Virus record (IMG/VR): IMGVR_UViG_3300019892_000038
Coordinates: 1 to 55,995 of that record
Strand: one strand, 5' to 3'
Length of the DNA: 55,995 bases
Source: a virus
The translations under genes were made by a program, and so were the position numbers. Shown one piece after another: positions 7,544 to 16,524 of this stretch. Below the pieces are notes generated by a model. That model was given only the letters and a program-made list of their open reading frames with translations. It had not been told where the DNA came from and made no database searches. Within the stretch, counting starts at the first letter, position 1, and every line of letters begins with the position of its first letter.

Positions 7544-8716
7544 TTATGGTGCGACGGAGATGGAGACAGAGACTGATTCAAGCACAATACGTTCCTTCTG
7601 CGTCACGGCGACATCATCACTCACAACTGTGCCATTACTGGTGATCGTGAGATCTCTAATGCCACGGATATTCGCAACTGAACCCATAATTGTTGCGATA
7701 ATACTATCGCGTATCAAGTCATTACCAATGGGTGTATTCTCGATATCTTCTGCAATAGCGTCCTCAACCAGTGTCGGCTCAACAGCGCCGCCGTCTGTTG
7801 TCACAGTCACATCAACAGTGACCGAAATCTGTGTCGGTCGGACAAGCGCAACATTCACACCAATCGGGCGTAACGAATCAATCTCATCTTCTAATGCGGC
7901 ATCATCCGGACCACCATCCACGACAATCTCAACTGGAACAACTGTTTCATCAACAATTACATCTCGTAATTCAAGTCCGTCAAACGCAGATATAAGCCCG
8001 CCACGAACACCGGCACGTGTTCCACCATCCGACTGCTGTATCAATGCACGACGGGCACGCGTGCGAAGACTCTCATTACTCTCTGGTTCAGCACCACCAG
8101 TTGTGCGTGTTGGGTTTGTGACAGACGTGACACCCACACGTGGTTCTGGAATCCGCTCGATTGTTCCGGCACCGACGTTAAACTCAGTGCCCCGCTCAGT
8201 CGCCTCAATCGGCACTGTAACTGTCGTCGTGCCGTCCGGTGGGTCGATAGGCTCGGTCGTCTCAAACGTCCGCAGTGACGTATCAGCGGTTTGCACACGG
8301 AAGCCACTGTCAACTTCGATATCATCATTTCGCACGTCAGCTTCAATCGTGCCTGTGGCAAACGATCCGGGATCGCGGACAACACCGTTCTGTCGTGCTT
8401 TGGCGTCTAAATCACTGTCGTCCATTAACAGATTTAACAGATCAAGATCAACAGTCCCGCCATCATCCTCTTCTGCAAGATCAAGCTCGGCGAGATCTTG
8501 TCGTGTGATTGGACCGCCAGCGTATTCGATCCATCCTGACAGTTGGGCGGCAAGCACACCATGCCAGAGAATATCGAGTGCAAATGCAACACCATCATCA
8601 ACAATCGCACGCTCAACACTTGTTTCTGACCAGTTGGTAATCTCTGAGTTGCTCGCCAGAATCCGATCTCGTATTGACGTGTATATCGTATTTTGCTGTC
8701 GTGGTTCAATTGGCAT
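7544..8716 (-). CDS. Baseplate assembly protein J-like
   Basis: A 390-residue protein with the J-family architecture. An N-terminal helix-rich part (residues 1-110) comes first, then beta-rich repeats TVTVPIEATERGTEFNVGAG and GVTSVTNPTRTTGGAEPESN. The signature ESNESLRTRARRAL and the C-terminal ELRDVIVDETVVPVEIVVDG region follow. The 'GGxxxExdexlRxR' motif is typical of gpJ/Mu gp47 proteins of the contractile-tail baseplate wedge. It follows the W/gp25-like gene, as in P2 and in extracellular contractile systems. Confidence 0.85.
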   Translation of the reverse strand: MPIEPRQQNTIYTSIRDRILASNSEITNWSETSVERAIVDDGVAFALDILWHGVLAAQLSGWIEYAGGPITRQDLAELDLAEEDDGGTVDLDLLNLLMDDSDLDAKARQNGVVRDPGSFATGTIEADVRNDDIEVDSGFRVQTADTSLRTFETTEPIDPPDGTTTVTVPIEATERGTEFNVGAGTIERIPEPRVGVTSVTNPTRTTGGAEPESNESLRTRARRALIQQSDGGTRAGVRGGLISAFDGLELRDVIVDETVVPVEIVVDGGPDDAALEDEIDSLRPIGVNVALVRPTQISVTVDVTVTTDGGAVEPTLVEDAIAEDIENTPIGNDLIRDSIIATIMGSVANIRGIRDLTITSNGTVVSDDVAVTQKERIVLESVSVSISVAP

Positions 8717-8754
8717 ATGTATATGTCTTGAAACTCCGTTCTGTGTGCCTATCG

Positions 8755-9120
8755 CTACCGTATCACGCTGAACACTAACTCACCACGTGTATCATCTATC
8801 GTGGTATATGTGACACTCACCTCAATCGACGTTTGTCGCTGTGCAATCACTTCTGTCGTCTCAATTGATGCAATCCGCGAATCATCAGCTGCAACTGACT
8901 CTGCAATATTTCCAATCTGTGCACTGAGCTTGGATTGCTGATATGTGTCAAGAATATCTTGGTCTTGCACACGTCGTGACAGTGCAAATGACACATCTCG
9001 ATTGAGTATCTCGACGCCACCAGTGGTTGCGATACTCCCACCACTTGTCTGTAAGTCAAACTGTGGTGTCACATCAACACCAACACCGAATTGTTCGTCC
9101 TCTGTCAACTCAGTTGTCAT
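8755..9120 (-). CDS. Baseplate wedge protein, gp25 / P2 W-like
   Basis: A 121-residue protein: MTTELTEDEQFGVGVDVTPQ, then GGVEILNRDVSFALSRRVQD and ISVTYTTIDDTRGELVFSVI-like ends. The order (N-terminal strand, a helix carrying LSRR, and two C-terminal beta strands) matches the gp25-like wedge family, although the usual EPR motif is not evident. Its placement between the PAAR-like and J-like genes supports the call. It nucleates sheath assembly in related systems. Confidence 0.7.
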   Translation of the reverse strand: MTTELTEDEQFGVGVDVTPQFDLQTSGGSIATTGGVEILNRDVSFALSRRVQDQDILDTYQQSKLSAQIGNIAESVAADDSRIASIETTEVIAQRQTSIEVSVTYTTIDDTRGELVFSVIR

Positions 9121-9138
9121 ATATATCTAGCTCTGTTC

Positions 9139-9510
9139 TTACTCCGTGATTGTGAGACTTGTTTGTGCGGTCGTCTCAACAGACGCAGTGCCACCGGACC
9201 CCGGATCGGTTGTCGTGTCATCACGACACATCACAGACGTGCCATCAATTGAGAGTGGATGTATTTGATCTGTTTGCAGACTGTGTGACTGAAAGTCAGT
9301 ACACCCCGGACCATCTGGCGGGATGTACTCGTGTGCATGAGAGCCGAACACCATCCGGTCATCACGTGTCGCAATATCTGAGCCATTCACGGTTAGTATC
9401 GTCGTGTTGTCAGTATTTTCAACCGTGCCGGATGCGGGTTCAGTACACTCTGTTGGATGTCCAGTCGCCTCGCATGATGCGCCGATTGTTGTTGGTGTCT
9501 CTGACGCCAT
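9139..9510 (-). CDS. PAAR-like spike-tip protein
   Basis: A 123-residue protein: MASETPTTIGASCEATGHPT, then TVNGSDIATRDDRMVFGSHA and IHPLSIDGTSVMCRDDTTTD. PAAR-type proteins form a small metal-bound cone capping the VgrG/gpV spike. Here Cys and His residues (C13, H17, C22, H53, H55, C66, H71) are distributed as metal ligands might be. The segment 'V-NG-IA-R--D' matches PAAR sequences. Its place between V and W homologues is as expected. Identity is a family-level inference. Confidence 0.6.
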   Translation of the reverse strand: MASETPTTIGASCEATGHPTECTEPASGTVENTDNTTILTVNGSDIATRDDRMVFGSHAHEYIPPDGPGCTDFQSHSLQTDQIHPLSIDGTSVMCRDDTTTDPGSGGTASVETTAQTSLTITE

Positions 9511-9536
9511 TCTTTGGTATGGTATCGTATATTATC

Positions 9537-10154
9537 TTAGCCGCTATTGTCAAATGATGGTGCGCTTCCTGTCGTGTCGATATCCACCGTGTTGCCGTAT
9601 AATTTGATATTACCATCTGACGGGATTTCGATGCCATGCCCGTTCTCATTCCGGATCAGGATACGTCCGCTCGAAAGATTATACTCAATGCCGCCTGTTG
9701 CCTCGCGCTCTTCGGGACCACACTTCACAACGCGTGCAAGTGGTTCATCAGCATCATTTGTTACGACTTCGATTGAGGCACCCTCGCGTGTAAATCGCAT
9801 CTCACCCGGCTCTGCAATCGGCGCACGATCTGTGTCTGCATCGCCATAGACAACGCCATCAACTAACGGTGCTGTCTGGTCGGCGTTGCGGAATGACAGC
9901 CGGACAAGACTCCCGACTGTTGGCAGTGCTGCCGCACCACTGGTCGGCTGTTTGATCGGCACGTCAGTTACCTTTGTTTGATTCTCTGGTGGGATATTTG
10001 AGTCAGGCGGGAATAACGCAACATCAACCTCGTGATTAGAGATTGTTTCTGGCGTCTGCCGTGTTCGGATATCAAGCACGCGTCCGATAACCTCGTCAGC
10101 ACCTTCAAGCTCAATGACACGCTGTAATCCGTCGTATGAAGTTGGTTCCGTCAT
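9537..10154 (-). CDS. Baseplate spike protein V-like (gpV/gp45)
   Basis: A 205-residue protein. Residues about 1-110 form an OB-fold-like module (RVLDIRTRQTPETISNHEVD, then TVGSLVRLSFRNADQTAPLV), with the gpV-typical phrase PLVDGVVYGDAD. The C-terminus (IRNENGHGIEIPSDGNIKLY, then GNTVDIDTTG) is the repeated beta-helix that makes the needle. The spike sits under the hub and pierces the cell envelope. It lies 40 bp downstream of the D-like hub gene. Confidence 0.8.
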   Translation of the reverse strand: MTEPTSYDGLQRVIELEGADEVIGRVLDIRTRQTPETISNHEVDVALFPPDSNIPPENQTKVTDVPIKQPTSGAAALPTVGSLVRLSFRNADQTAPLVDGVVYGDADTDRAPIAEPGEMRFTREGASIEVVTNDADEPLARVVKCGPEEREATGGIEYNLSSGRILIRNENGHGIEIPSDGNIKLYGNTVDIDTTGSAPSFDNSG

Positions 10155-10194
10155 ATCTCTGTCTGTATCTCTGTCTGTATCTCTGTCTCTATCG
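10155..10194. repeat. CTGTAT/CTCTGT hexamer-type repeat between D- and V-like genes
   Basis: The gap reads as four near-copies of ATCTCTGTCTGT on the plus strand. It contains no gene. Similar 6-12 nt tracts occur at several gene junctions in this window. Confidence 0.5.
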
Positions 10195-11151
10195 TTAGTT
10201 ACCGCTCACAACAGCACCCGGTGTAATATCTGTCAGAAACCCCTCGCCATTGTTGACGCGATGGACAAGTTTTGTGATGATGAAGTTTGCATCATCGGCG
10301 ATATTGACAGGATTGACAACATCAAGTGGTCGGAGGCGTTCATCGCCAAGACTCACAATCGCTCCCTCAGCGCGTTGCTTCTGAAACTCGTTCAATAGTG
10401 ATTTCGCATAATTCCGCGCCTGTGCATCTGTTTTTGCCTCACTCACACGTTTGAGAAACTGTTTGCCATCCTCGTCACCGACCGTCGCGATTGGTGGCTG
10501 TGATGCGATAAACCACTTCGCACGGCTTGTAGCGCGTGCGCCTGCCGACTGCGAGCTTGTCCCAACGACTGTCACTTGTGTGTACGGTGGCGTTTTGAGT
10601 CCGGCGTCTGTCTCTGGTTTTACGTATGGCAGTCCATACTGTGTGGTATCCGGTGTTTGTTGCACAGCAAGCTGATTTTCAGGTGTGATATACCAGACGC
10701 CATTAATCAGCTTCGCAACGGTATCAACCACCTGATCGCCTTTCGCGTTCGCAAAATTCGGCGAGATAGTGCTGTTCCCAACCGCCGGTGCCGCACCGAT
10801 CTCAACACCACTCCCAGATGAGACACGTTGCAGAATCGCAATTGGTGATGCATCATTGAACTTCTGTGTTAACGTGAACGTCTTGAGGTCTTTAATCGCG
10901 TCAAATGCCCGAATCCGAGTCGTGTTTTCACCTGTTGGTTTAAACTCACCAACGGTCAACGTCCCGATAAGTGTGTTATTGATAAACGCTCGGAGTGTAT
11001 CGCCAACGGACGCGTTAATATCAACATCGGGCGTCTCGACTTCAATCACAGCGGCTTCATTCAAGCGTGATGTTTCATACCGAAGTGTCGAGACATCAGC
11101 CCGTGCACCGTTGATAATCGCCCGTGCTGTGACATCTGTGTCATATACCAT
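10195..11151 (-). CDS. Baseplate hub protein D-like (late control D)
   Basis: A 318-residue protein with the pattern of gpD/gp27-like hubs. An N-terminal barrel (RAIINGARADVSTLRYETSR, then TLRAFINNTLIGTLTVGEFK) and the middle phrase RIRAFDAIKDLKTFTLTQKF come first. The region ITPENQLAVQQTPDTTQYGL and the C-terminal LGDERLRPLDVVNPVNIADD follow. The hub joins the tail tube to the spike and is a family of the T4 gp27 fold. It is flanked by U-like and V-like genes, the usual order. Confidence 0.8.
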   Translation of the reverse strand: MVYDTDVTARAIINGARADVSTLRYETSRLNEAAVIEVETPDVDINASVGDTLRAFINNTLIGTLTVGEFKPTGENTTRIRAFDAIKDLKTFTLTQKFNDASPIAILQRVSSGSGVEIGAAPAVGNSTISPNFANAKGDQVVDTVAKLINGVWYITPENQLAVQQTPDTTQYGLPYVKPETDAGLKTPPYTQVTVVGTSSQSAGARATSRAKWFIASQPPIATVGDEDGKQFLKRVSEAKTDAQARNYAKSLLNEFQKQRAEGAIVSLGDERLRPLDVVNPVNIADDANFIITKLVHRVNNGEGFLTDITPGAVVSGN

Positions 11152-11159
11152 CGCTGTGA

Positions 11160-11516
11160 TTAGCCCTCTGTAACCTCGATCAGACTCAGTTGATAACTAA
11201 ACACGCGGTCGTCATTATACTCCTTCTGCATCGGATCAGTGTCGGTGTCAGCGACCACTGCTTGCCCTTGGAAGCGTGGGGTGGTCACGCTGATTTCACC
11301 AGTCAACTTATCGATAAACTCGGCATCATCTGCAAAACACTCGCCACGTATTTCAACACGTTTGGCACCACGCCCCAGATGTTGCACTTGATTTGGTTTA
11401 CCGACAACCTCGTGTACAACCGTTGTGTGTGGTTGTTGTTTGTTCACGAGCGGTGTCGTCAACGCGCCATACGTGTCGATTGTTCGTCCATCATATACTG
11501 GTGCAAATCGTGCCAT
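11160..11516 (-). CDS. Tail protein U-like
   Basis: A 118-residue protein: MARFAPVYDGRTIDTYGALT, then VQHLGRGAKRVEIRGECFAD and EFIDKLTGEISVTTPRFQGQ. The pattern 'GRG-k-i-I-G-----D---i--L' is characteristic of P2 gpU-like proteins that sit between tape measure and hub. It is the first gene after the dyad element at 11602-11638, about 85 bp upstream of its ATG, so that element likely controls the whole baseplate operon. Confidence 0.65.
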   Translation of the reverse strand: MARFAPVYDGRTIDTYGALTTPLVNKQQPHTTVVHEVVGKPNQVQHLGRGAKRVEIRGECFADDAEFIDKLTGEISVTTPRFQGQAVVADTDTDPMQKEYNDDRVFSYQLSLIEVTEG

Positions 11517-11601
11517 AGACGTGATACTCCATCTACATACTTATTCGCATCCGCATCCGCATCCGCATCCTCTCACTGATACTCACACATACTTGTATTC
11601 G
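11517..11601. repeat. CGCATC hexamer repeat in baseplate operon leader
   Basis: About 11546-11573 contains consecutive CGCATC units (reading CATCCGCATCCG on the plus strand), between the dyad and the U-like start codon. No ORF of normal complexity exists. Equivalent GGATGTGGATGT tracts lie on the other side of the dyad in several other copies. Confidence 0.5.
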
Positions 11602-11638
11602 ATATATACATATACATTTCAAATGTATATATACATCT
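11602..11638 (-). promoter_or_regulatory. Composite dyad element, copy 2
   Basis: The near-palindrome here is ATATATACATATACAT, different in its first half from the other copies, followed by TTTCAA and the perfect palindrome ATGTATATATACAT. It separates the tape measure gene from the baseplate operon and ends about 85 bp from the U-like start codon. Confidence 0.65.
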
Positions 11639-11657
11639 TCGATATGGTGTGGGTATG

Positions 11658-13964
11658 TTAGTCTGTGCCTTGTTGTTGTTGCCGTTGGCGGCGAAGTGCG
11701 CGTTGCACTGCCTTTTCAACAAGACGCGCTGTCTCCTGTGGTGACGAGTTGTTGCTGTTCACCGTGACATTCACTTCTTGATTATTGTCTGATCTATCTT
11801 GCCCGCGTGCTGGTCCGGCAGGTCGAGATGGACTTGGAAGCCGCTCACTATCATCCTCGGGCGGTCCACCCGTTTTACTGTTATCTGGTCCGGCTGCATT
11901 ATCGATGACAGTCAGTGTATCATCAAGAATATCAATACCACCGAGGAACTGTTCAGTCTCTTTTGCAGCACTGCCGAAGAATTGTTGAAGTATTTTGAGC
12001 AACTCAACAAAGCCATTGATAAGGATATTTATCACGTCAGCAAATGGTTTGATGATTTTCAATATCGCAGCAATTGCAGCGAGTGTCAGATCAAGCACGC
12101 GTATTAATGATTCAACTGATGGTCCAAAGATATCAATCAGTAAGACACCAATCTCGACTAATTCCGGTCCAAGCCCGGCAAGTGCTTCCGTAATTCCTGC
12201 TAATTCTGGTCCAACTTGAATAGCAGCATCAGTGACCACATCAACTGCGCCTGCAAGTGCCCGAAGCGATCCCCGAATAATATCATCAAGTAGTGGTTGT
12301 AACTCTCTAATACCTCGTTTCAGATCATTCAAGATCGGTGTGAGGATATCAATCTGGAACAACGCACCAAATAGATCGCGTAATGTCGGTGCGAGGTCTG
12401 CAACCGTTTGTGCAATCTTCGACAGTCCATCAATCGCCTTGTTGAGTGTCGCAATCGCGAGGTCGCCAAACCCATCAATGCTTTTCAGTGGTGCGACCGC
12501 AGAGCGTGCCGCTTTGGCAGCGCGTTTGAATATCGCGGCAAATCCGCCCCAGATTGATTCAATATCTTCCGAGGCTTGCTTGAAGTCTTTGGCAATTGGG
12601 AGTAACCCCGCGCCAAAGAGTGCGATAAGTCCACCACCCGCCGCAGCGAAGACGAGTGCCAGTCCTGCAAGCACAGCAATGAGTGCTGAGACAAGTGCAA
12701 TCACAACTGTTAGCGCAACAGCAAGTCCGGCGAGTGATGCTTTGAGCGTGCCATTCGCGACTGCGGCTGATAACGCGGTTCCAGTCTGTGTTGTTTGTGC
12801 TGCTGCGAGAATCGAGGATTTTGCGGTGGCGACTGATGATGATCCTGCAACAGCACCGATAACTCCCGAAAGGATACCTGTAGCCGATGATGATGATAAC
12901 ATGGTACGCCGTAGCCCGGTCAGACCACCGTCTAAATCACCTAACTTATCAACTGCGTCATCTGTGTCGTCACCAAATTCGACTATTTGGTCGCTGGTCC
13001 CAGCAATAGCCGCTCGAAACTTTCGTGTTCGCTCACTATCCATCCCATCGGCGAGCAGTTTTGGTTGGATTGTGCCACGTCCAGTCGTTTGCTTCTTATC
13101 AGCAGCCACATCTTGAAGTCTCTGTAGCTCGTCGGTCGCGTCTGATGTTTCGCGTCCAAATTCTTCTGTTGCATCAGCACTCGCCATAATGCCTGCAACA
13201 TATTTCGCAAGCTCGCTTTCTCCATCATCAGCTGCTTCAGCTATTTCTGTCGCCTCATCAGTAAGCTCACTGAATCTCTCAGGGACATTCTCATCTTCCA
13301 TATCACCGAATGGGTTTATCTCGAAGTCACTATCGTCAAATGACGCCACTGCAGCCTCTACTTCCGCGACTGACTCAGTAACGGTATCGGCATCAGACAC
13401 AACATCATCATCAATCATATCGCTGAGTGCATCGCCAGCAGTGTCAGATGTGTCGCCAAAGTCACCGACTGCCTCATCTGCATTATCTACTGACTCAGCA
13501 GTGTCATCAACAGCCTCGGACGCTGAACGTGCATCTTCTCGAAACCCAAACGGATCTTCATCAAATGAATCACGTCCTTCTGCGGCACGGCGTGCTGCCC
13601 GCTCCTCATTTGTTGGGATGCGAGCGTCGTCGCTCTCATAGAGCGGTTCAAAGTCATCAGAGTCGAAGTCAAAATCACCCTCTGTTGCACTTTCTACTGC
13701 ATCGCCAAGGTTTGTGGCTGATTCCGCCGCCGCTTCTGCATCAGTGTCAAAATTACGAACAGTCTCTGAAGTCCGACTGATATTATCATCAGCATCACTA
13801 ATCGCGTCAGAAGCTGCATCTGTTTCGTCGCCAAATGCCTCGGCAGCGTCGGCACTATCGTTAAATGAGTCCGCCGCATCATCCGTTCGATTTGCGATAC
13901 GGCGGAGTGTTCGTCGAAAATCATCACCATCGGCGGTAATAATCGCCCGAAGTGCCTCAAACAT
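11658..13964 (-). CDS. Tail tape measure protein
   Basis: A 768-residue protein with the expected architecture. Residues 1-330 are extremely Asp/Glu/Ala-rich coiled coil (RRIANRTDDAADSFNDSADA and similar). Residues about 390-465 are hydrophobic (SLAGLAVALTVVIALVSALI, then GLALVFAAAGGGLIALFGAG), which suits membrane-insertion segments. Residues about 490-690 are amphipathic helices with ALAGLGPELVEIGVLLIDIF. The C-terminus is Gln/Arg-rich (AVQRALRRQRQQQQ). The protein sets tail length and is injected first. At about 0.15 nm per residue it would suggest a tail near 115 nm; this is a rule of thumb, not measured. Confidence 0.85.
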   Translation of the reverse strand: MFEALRAIITADGDDFRRTLRRIANRTDDAADSFNDSADAAEAFGDETDAASDAISDADDNISRTSETVRNFDTDAEAAAESATNLGDAVESATEGDFDFDSDDFEPLYESDDARIPTNEERAARRAAEGRDSFDEDPFGFREDARSASEAVDDTAESVDNADEAVGDFGDTSDTAGDALSDMIDDDVVSDADTVTESVAEVEAAVASFDDSDFEINPFGDMEDENVPERFSELTDEATEIAEAADDGESELAKYVAGIMASADATEEFGRETSDATDELQRLQDVAADKKQTTGRGTIQPKLLADGMDSERTRKFRAAIAGTSDQIVEFGDDTDDAVDKLGDLDGGLTGLRRTMLSSSSATGILSGVIGAVAGSSSVATAKSSILAAAQTTQTGTALSAAVANGTLKASLAGLAVALTVVIALVSALIAVLAGLALVFAAAGGGLIALFGAGLLPIAKDFKQASEDIESIWGGFAAIFKRAAKAARSAVAPLKSIDGFGDLAIATLNKAIDGLSKIAQTVADLAPTLRDLFGALFQIDILTPILNDLKRGIRELQPLLDDIIRGSLRALAGAVDVVTDAAIQVGPELAGITEALAGLGPELVEIGVLLIDIFGPSVESLIRVLDLTLAAIAAILKIIKPFADVINILINGFVELLKILQQFFGSAAKETEQFLGGIDILDDTLTVIDNAAGPDNSKTGGPPEDDSERLPSPSRPAGPARGQDRSDNNQEVNVTVNSNNSSPQETARLVEKAVQRALRRQRQQQQGTD

Positions 13965-14022
13965 TATCTATGAAAGTATGTCGCTCACAACGACACTCAA
14001 TCGCGGTCGTGGTCGTGCTCGG

Positions 14023-14307
14023 TTAGTCACCGTATTTGCGGCGTGCACGCTCTGCATACGCGTGTGATAAATAAACGCGTTGTACTGGTGTCAAGTCGAT
14101 AGCGGATGTGACACCCGGCAATCCAAATAATTCGATCTCGTTCAATAAGACAAGTCCGGCGTCACTTCTCGCGAAACTGGATGGTCTCGCCTTCGTCCAC
14201 ACCCGCCCCCATATCAAGCGCCGCAAAGGCAGCCTCGTAAAAGAGTGGGTCTGGAAGGACATCAACAATCTCGGTAATCTCTCGGTCTGAGAGTGTGTTA
14301 TGCTCAA
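14023..14307 (-). CDS. Tail assembly chaperone second frame (G-T-like extension)
   Basis: Only the last 50 or so residues (from FARSDAGLVLLNEIELFGLP, then LTPVQRVYLSHAYAERARRK) look like protein; the upstream part is a shadow of the chaperone in another frame. This arrangement matches lambda G/GT and Mu 41/42. A +1 (or -2) ribosomal shift near TTTC at 14173-14176, or at the GGGGG run 14206-14210, would fuse it to the upstream chaperone as a product of about 215 residues. The slip sites are seen; use of frameshifting is inferred. Confidence 0.55.
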   Translation of the reverse strand: MSITHSQTERLPRLLMSFQTHSFTRLPLRRLIWGRVWTKARPSSFARSDAGLVLLNEIELFGLPGVTSAIDLTPVQRVYLSHAYAERARRKYGD

Positions 14308-14674
14308 GTGAGTCTTTCAGCAGTTCATCAAGTTTTGCTGTTGCCTCACCACCGAGCACCGCGTCTTTCGGGTCAATTTCACTCTCGTCACCCAAGAGGT
14401 CTTCTTCATCGAAGTTCTCTTCAATATCTTCGATATCTTGTTGGCTATCTTTTATCTCATGTTCCACGGCATCGATAAATGACGATGGGATCGCGTTTTG
14501 TGCTTCTGACCGTAACACGCGATCTGGCGGTGTCATTCGGAAGTCGATAGTGCCAGTTTCATGATGTAGCTGCCACTTTCTGCCCTGCTTTGCGGACTTG
14601 AGAATCTCCTGTTGAACTTCGTGTGGTCGGTTATTTGCCATTATCAGATAACAACCATCTCTTCCGCTTCCCAA
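14162..14674 (-). CDS. Tail assembly chaperone (G-like)
   Basis: A 170-residue acidic helical protein: MGSGRDGCYLIMANNRPHEV (the true start may be the ATG at 14641, MANNRPHEVQQEIL), then QQDIEDIEENFDEEDLLGDE and EITEIVDVLPDPLFYEAAFA. It sits between tail tube and tape measure, the universal position of tape-measure chaperones. Its ending FREK-stop lies inside an overlapping open frame that carries the likely T domain. Start choice: the ATG at 14641 lies 3 bp from the tube stop at 14644, while the upstream codon overlaps that gene by 31 bp. Confidence 0.7.
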   Translation of the reverse strand: MGSGRDGCYLIMANNRPHEVQQEILKSAKQGRKWQLHHETGTIDFRMTPPDRVLRSEAQNAIPSSFIDAVEHEIKDSQQDIEDIEENFDEEDLLGDESEIDPKDAVLGGEATAKLDELLKDSLEHNTLSDREITEIVDVLPDPLFYEAAFAALDMGAGVDEGETIQFREK

Positions 14675-15024
14675 TCAAAAGATGTTTCGGCGAGATCATC
14701 AGACGGATAGTCACGCTCAAGCGAGATTGTGACACCATTAAATCTGACACCACCACCATCCTCCTCTTCAAAAATAAGCCGATGCTTATCCGTCATGGCG
14801 TTGAGGATTGTATTCCGGAACTCTGGGTCTTGTCCGTTATAGGTGAAACTACCCGATATATCAAGCCCTGTAACGGATTTATTCGTTCGTTCCGGTTTTG
14901 TGTCATCAAACTGCGCGTCTGTCGTTTGTGTATCAACGCTCAGTGATTTTTCTGTGACAGGCAGTGTACTCCCGTCAACAATTAACGATGCTTGATCGCC
15001 GCGATAGTCTTTGTCAAGTACCAT
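14644..15024 (-). CDS. Tail tube protein
   Basis: A 126-residue beta-rich protein: MVLDKDYRGDQASLIVDGST, then LDISGSFTYNGQDPEFRNTI and ISLERDYPSDDLAETSFDWE. It follows the sheath gene directly, the standard place for the tube of contractile tails, and the size matches XkdM/gp19-like tubes (about 120-170 residues). The tube polymerises inside the sheath. The call rests on position and on the alternating beta pattern ending in a DWEAEEMVVI strand. Confidence 0.7.
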   Translation of the reverse strand: MVLDKDYRGDQASLIVDGSTLPVTEKSLSVDTQTTDAQFDDTKPERTNKSVTGLDISGSFTYNGQDPEFRNTILNAMTDKHRLIFEEEDGGGVRFNGVTISLERDYPSDDLAETSFDWEAEEMVVI

Positions 15025-15088
15025 GTTTGAGTCCAGTTATATGTCTGGGTATGCGTCTGTGTATGCGTCTGGGTCTGTGTCGCTCATC

Positions 15089-16438
15089 TCAGTTAAGGAA
15101 GACGTTGAATAGTACCGAGTCTGTCACACCATTTGGTGTCACTGCAACATCAACAGTCACCTCTGTCGGTGTTGGGTTCTGTGCAGTCACATCAAGAATA
15201 GCATCATCAATCTCATCCGGATCTTGGAGTAACCCTTGTCGAACAAACTGCTCAAGACCCGCTAATACCTCCTGTTCAACAATCGTTAATGTGCTGCTAT
15301 TGCCAACGCTATCGAGTGCAACCTGCCCAACCTCACGAGATGTCAATATGATTTGATCGAGCAATCGACGCGTAAACAGATCTGCTGTAAATGATGCATC
15401 ATCAATTGTTGCGATATTTCCATCAATCTCAATATCGCCGCTCGATTGAATCGGAATGACACGTTTTTCTCGGAGTTGATTCCGTTCATTAAACGCAAGC
15501 GTTTGTGTTGTCTCAACATTTGTCAATGTCGTTCCTTGGAGTGCATCTTCAAATGTTGTCTGTGCAAGTCCACCAGCAATCGCACCAAGTATCGTCCCCA
15601 TATGCCCTGCTGACCGGACATTACCATAGAGGAACATCCCTGTTGTGGCAACCGAGTCTGTGTACGAACCGGCGTCAATTTCTGGCTCACCGCTTCGACC
15701 CATCGCATTTGGTTGTGCACCGGCGTGTCCACGCGCCAACTTGTATGAATCCTGTCTGAGTCCACTAATCTCTCCGGCAACTTCATCTGCAACAACCTCA
15801 CTCGTATGTAGTGCAACAATGTCACCAACTGTGCTCTCAGCTATTTCATTACCCCCGCGTTGGATTGCAGTGTCCCATGTGGCAGTCTGATAGGTGAGTG
15901 AGACATTGCTTGCTGAGTGTGCATAGTCACCAGTAAACGGATTCAACACAAGTGTGTCAGACGTTGTTGGTGTTGGTAATGTTGAGCCGTCACCCGGCGT
16001 GTTGTACACAAACTCAACATCAAGTGTTGTGCCACCACCCGCCTCTGCCGTCACCATCGACTGTGATTCATATATCGGTAATGGGTCACTATTGATGCCG
16101 GGATCACTGACATCATCGGTAATGTTACCATCTGTGCCTAACGTGATATTTGACACTTCCTCAAACGCTGGATACACTGCAAACAGTGAGCCGGGTGATG
16201 CACCATTATCAAACGCCTGTGAAATCCCGCGTCCAAGACGGCTATTCTGCCCAACAAGGTTCACGTCTGTCCGATCTGTGACCGTGAATGGTTCATTTGC
16301 AGTAACCTCAGATGATGCATCTACATCGGCTGTTCCGACAAGTACAATCGTCTGTGTTTCTGCAAGTTCGATACCACTGACCGATTGCCCAATTGTTTCG
16401 ACTTGTACACCGGGCGTTCGTCCATATGTGAGTCCCAT
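15089..16438 (-). CDS. Tail sheath protein
   Basis: A 449-residue protein beginning MGLTYGRTPGVQVETIGQSV, a typical sheath start ('-PGVyv-ei'), with TIVLVGTADVDASSE and SRLGRGISQAFDNGASPGSL in the N-terminal part. The C-terminal domain has DLFTRRLLDQIILTSREVGQ and the final beta strands VTVDVAVTPNGVTDSVLFNV. These C-terminal strands mesh with neighbours in contractile systems. It shows that the virion has a contractile tail. It is followed by the tube gene after 64 bp. Confidence 0.85.
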   Translation of the reverse strand: MGLTYGRTPGVQVETIGQSVSGIELAETQTIVLVGTADVDASSEVTANEPFTVTDRTDVNLVGQNSRLGRGISQAFDNGASPGSLFAVYPAFEEVSNITLGTDGNITDDVSDPGINSDPLPIYESQSMVTAEAGGGTTLDVEFVYNTPGDGSTLPTPTTSDTLVLNPFTGDYAHSASNVSLTYQTATWDTAIQRGGNEIAESTVGDIVALHTSEVVADEVAGEISGLRQDSYKLARGHAGAQPNAMGRSGEPEIDAGSYTDSVATTGMFLYGNVRSAGHMGTILGAIAGGLAQTTFEDALQGTTLTNVETTQTLAFNERNQLREKRVIPIQSSGDIEIDGNIATIDDASFTADLFTRRLLDQIILTSREVGQVALDSVGNSSTLTIVEQEVLAGLEQFVRQGLLQDPDEIDDAILDVTAQNPTPTEVTVDVAVTPNGVTDSVLFNVFLN

Positions 16439-16524
16439 AATGCTAATCTAAATAACCTAACATAACCTCACCTATTCTTATGACACACCGCGATTACACA
16501 TGTATAATACACGTCAGCGTGATG

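Noticed and set aside
7560-8771. 403-residue plus-strand ORF opposite the J-like gene
   Set aside because: It is Ser/Thr/Arg-rich and antisense to a clear baseplate gene. This is a shadow frame caused by codon bias; similar shadows oppose the tape measure and other genes.
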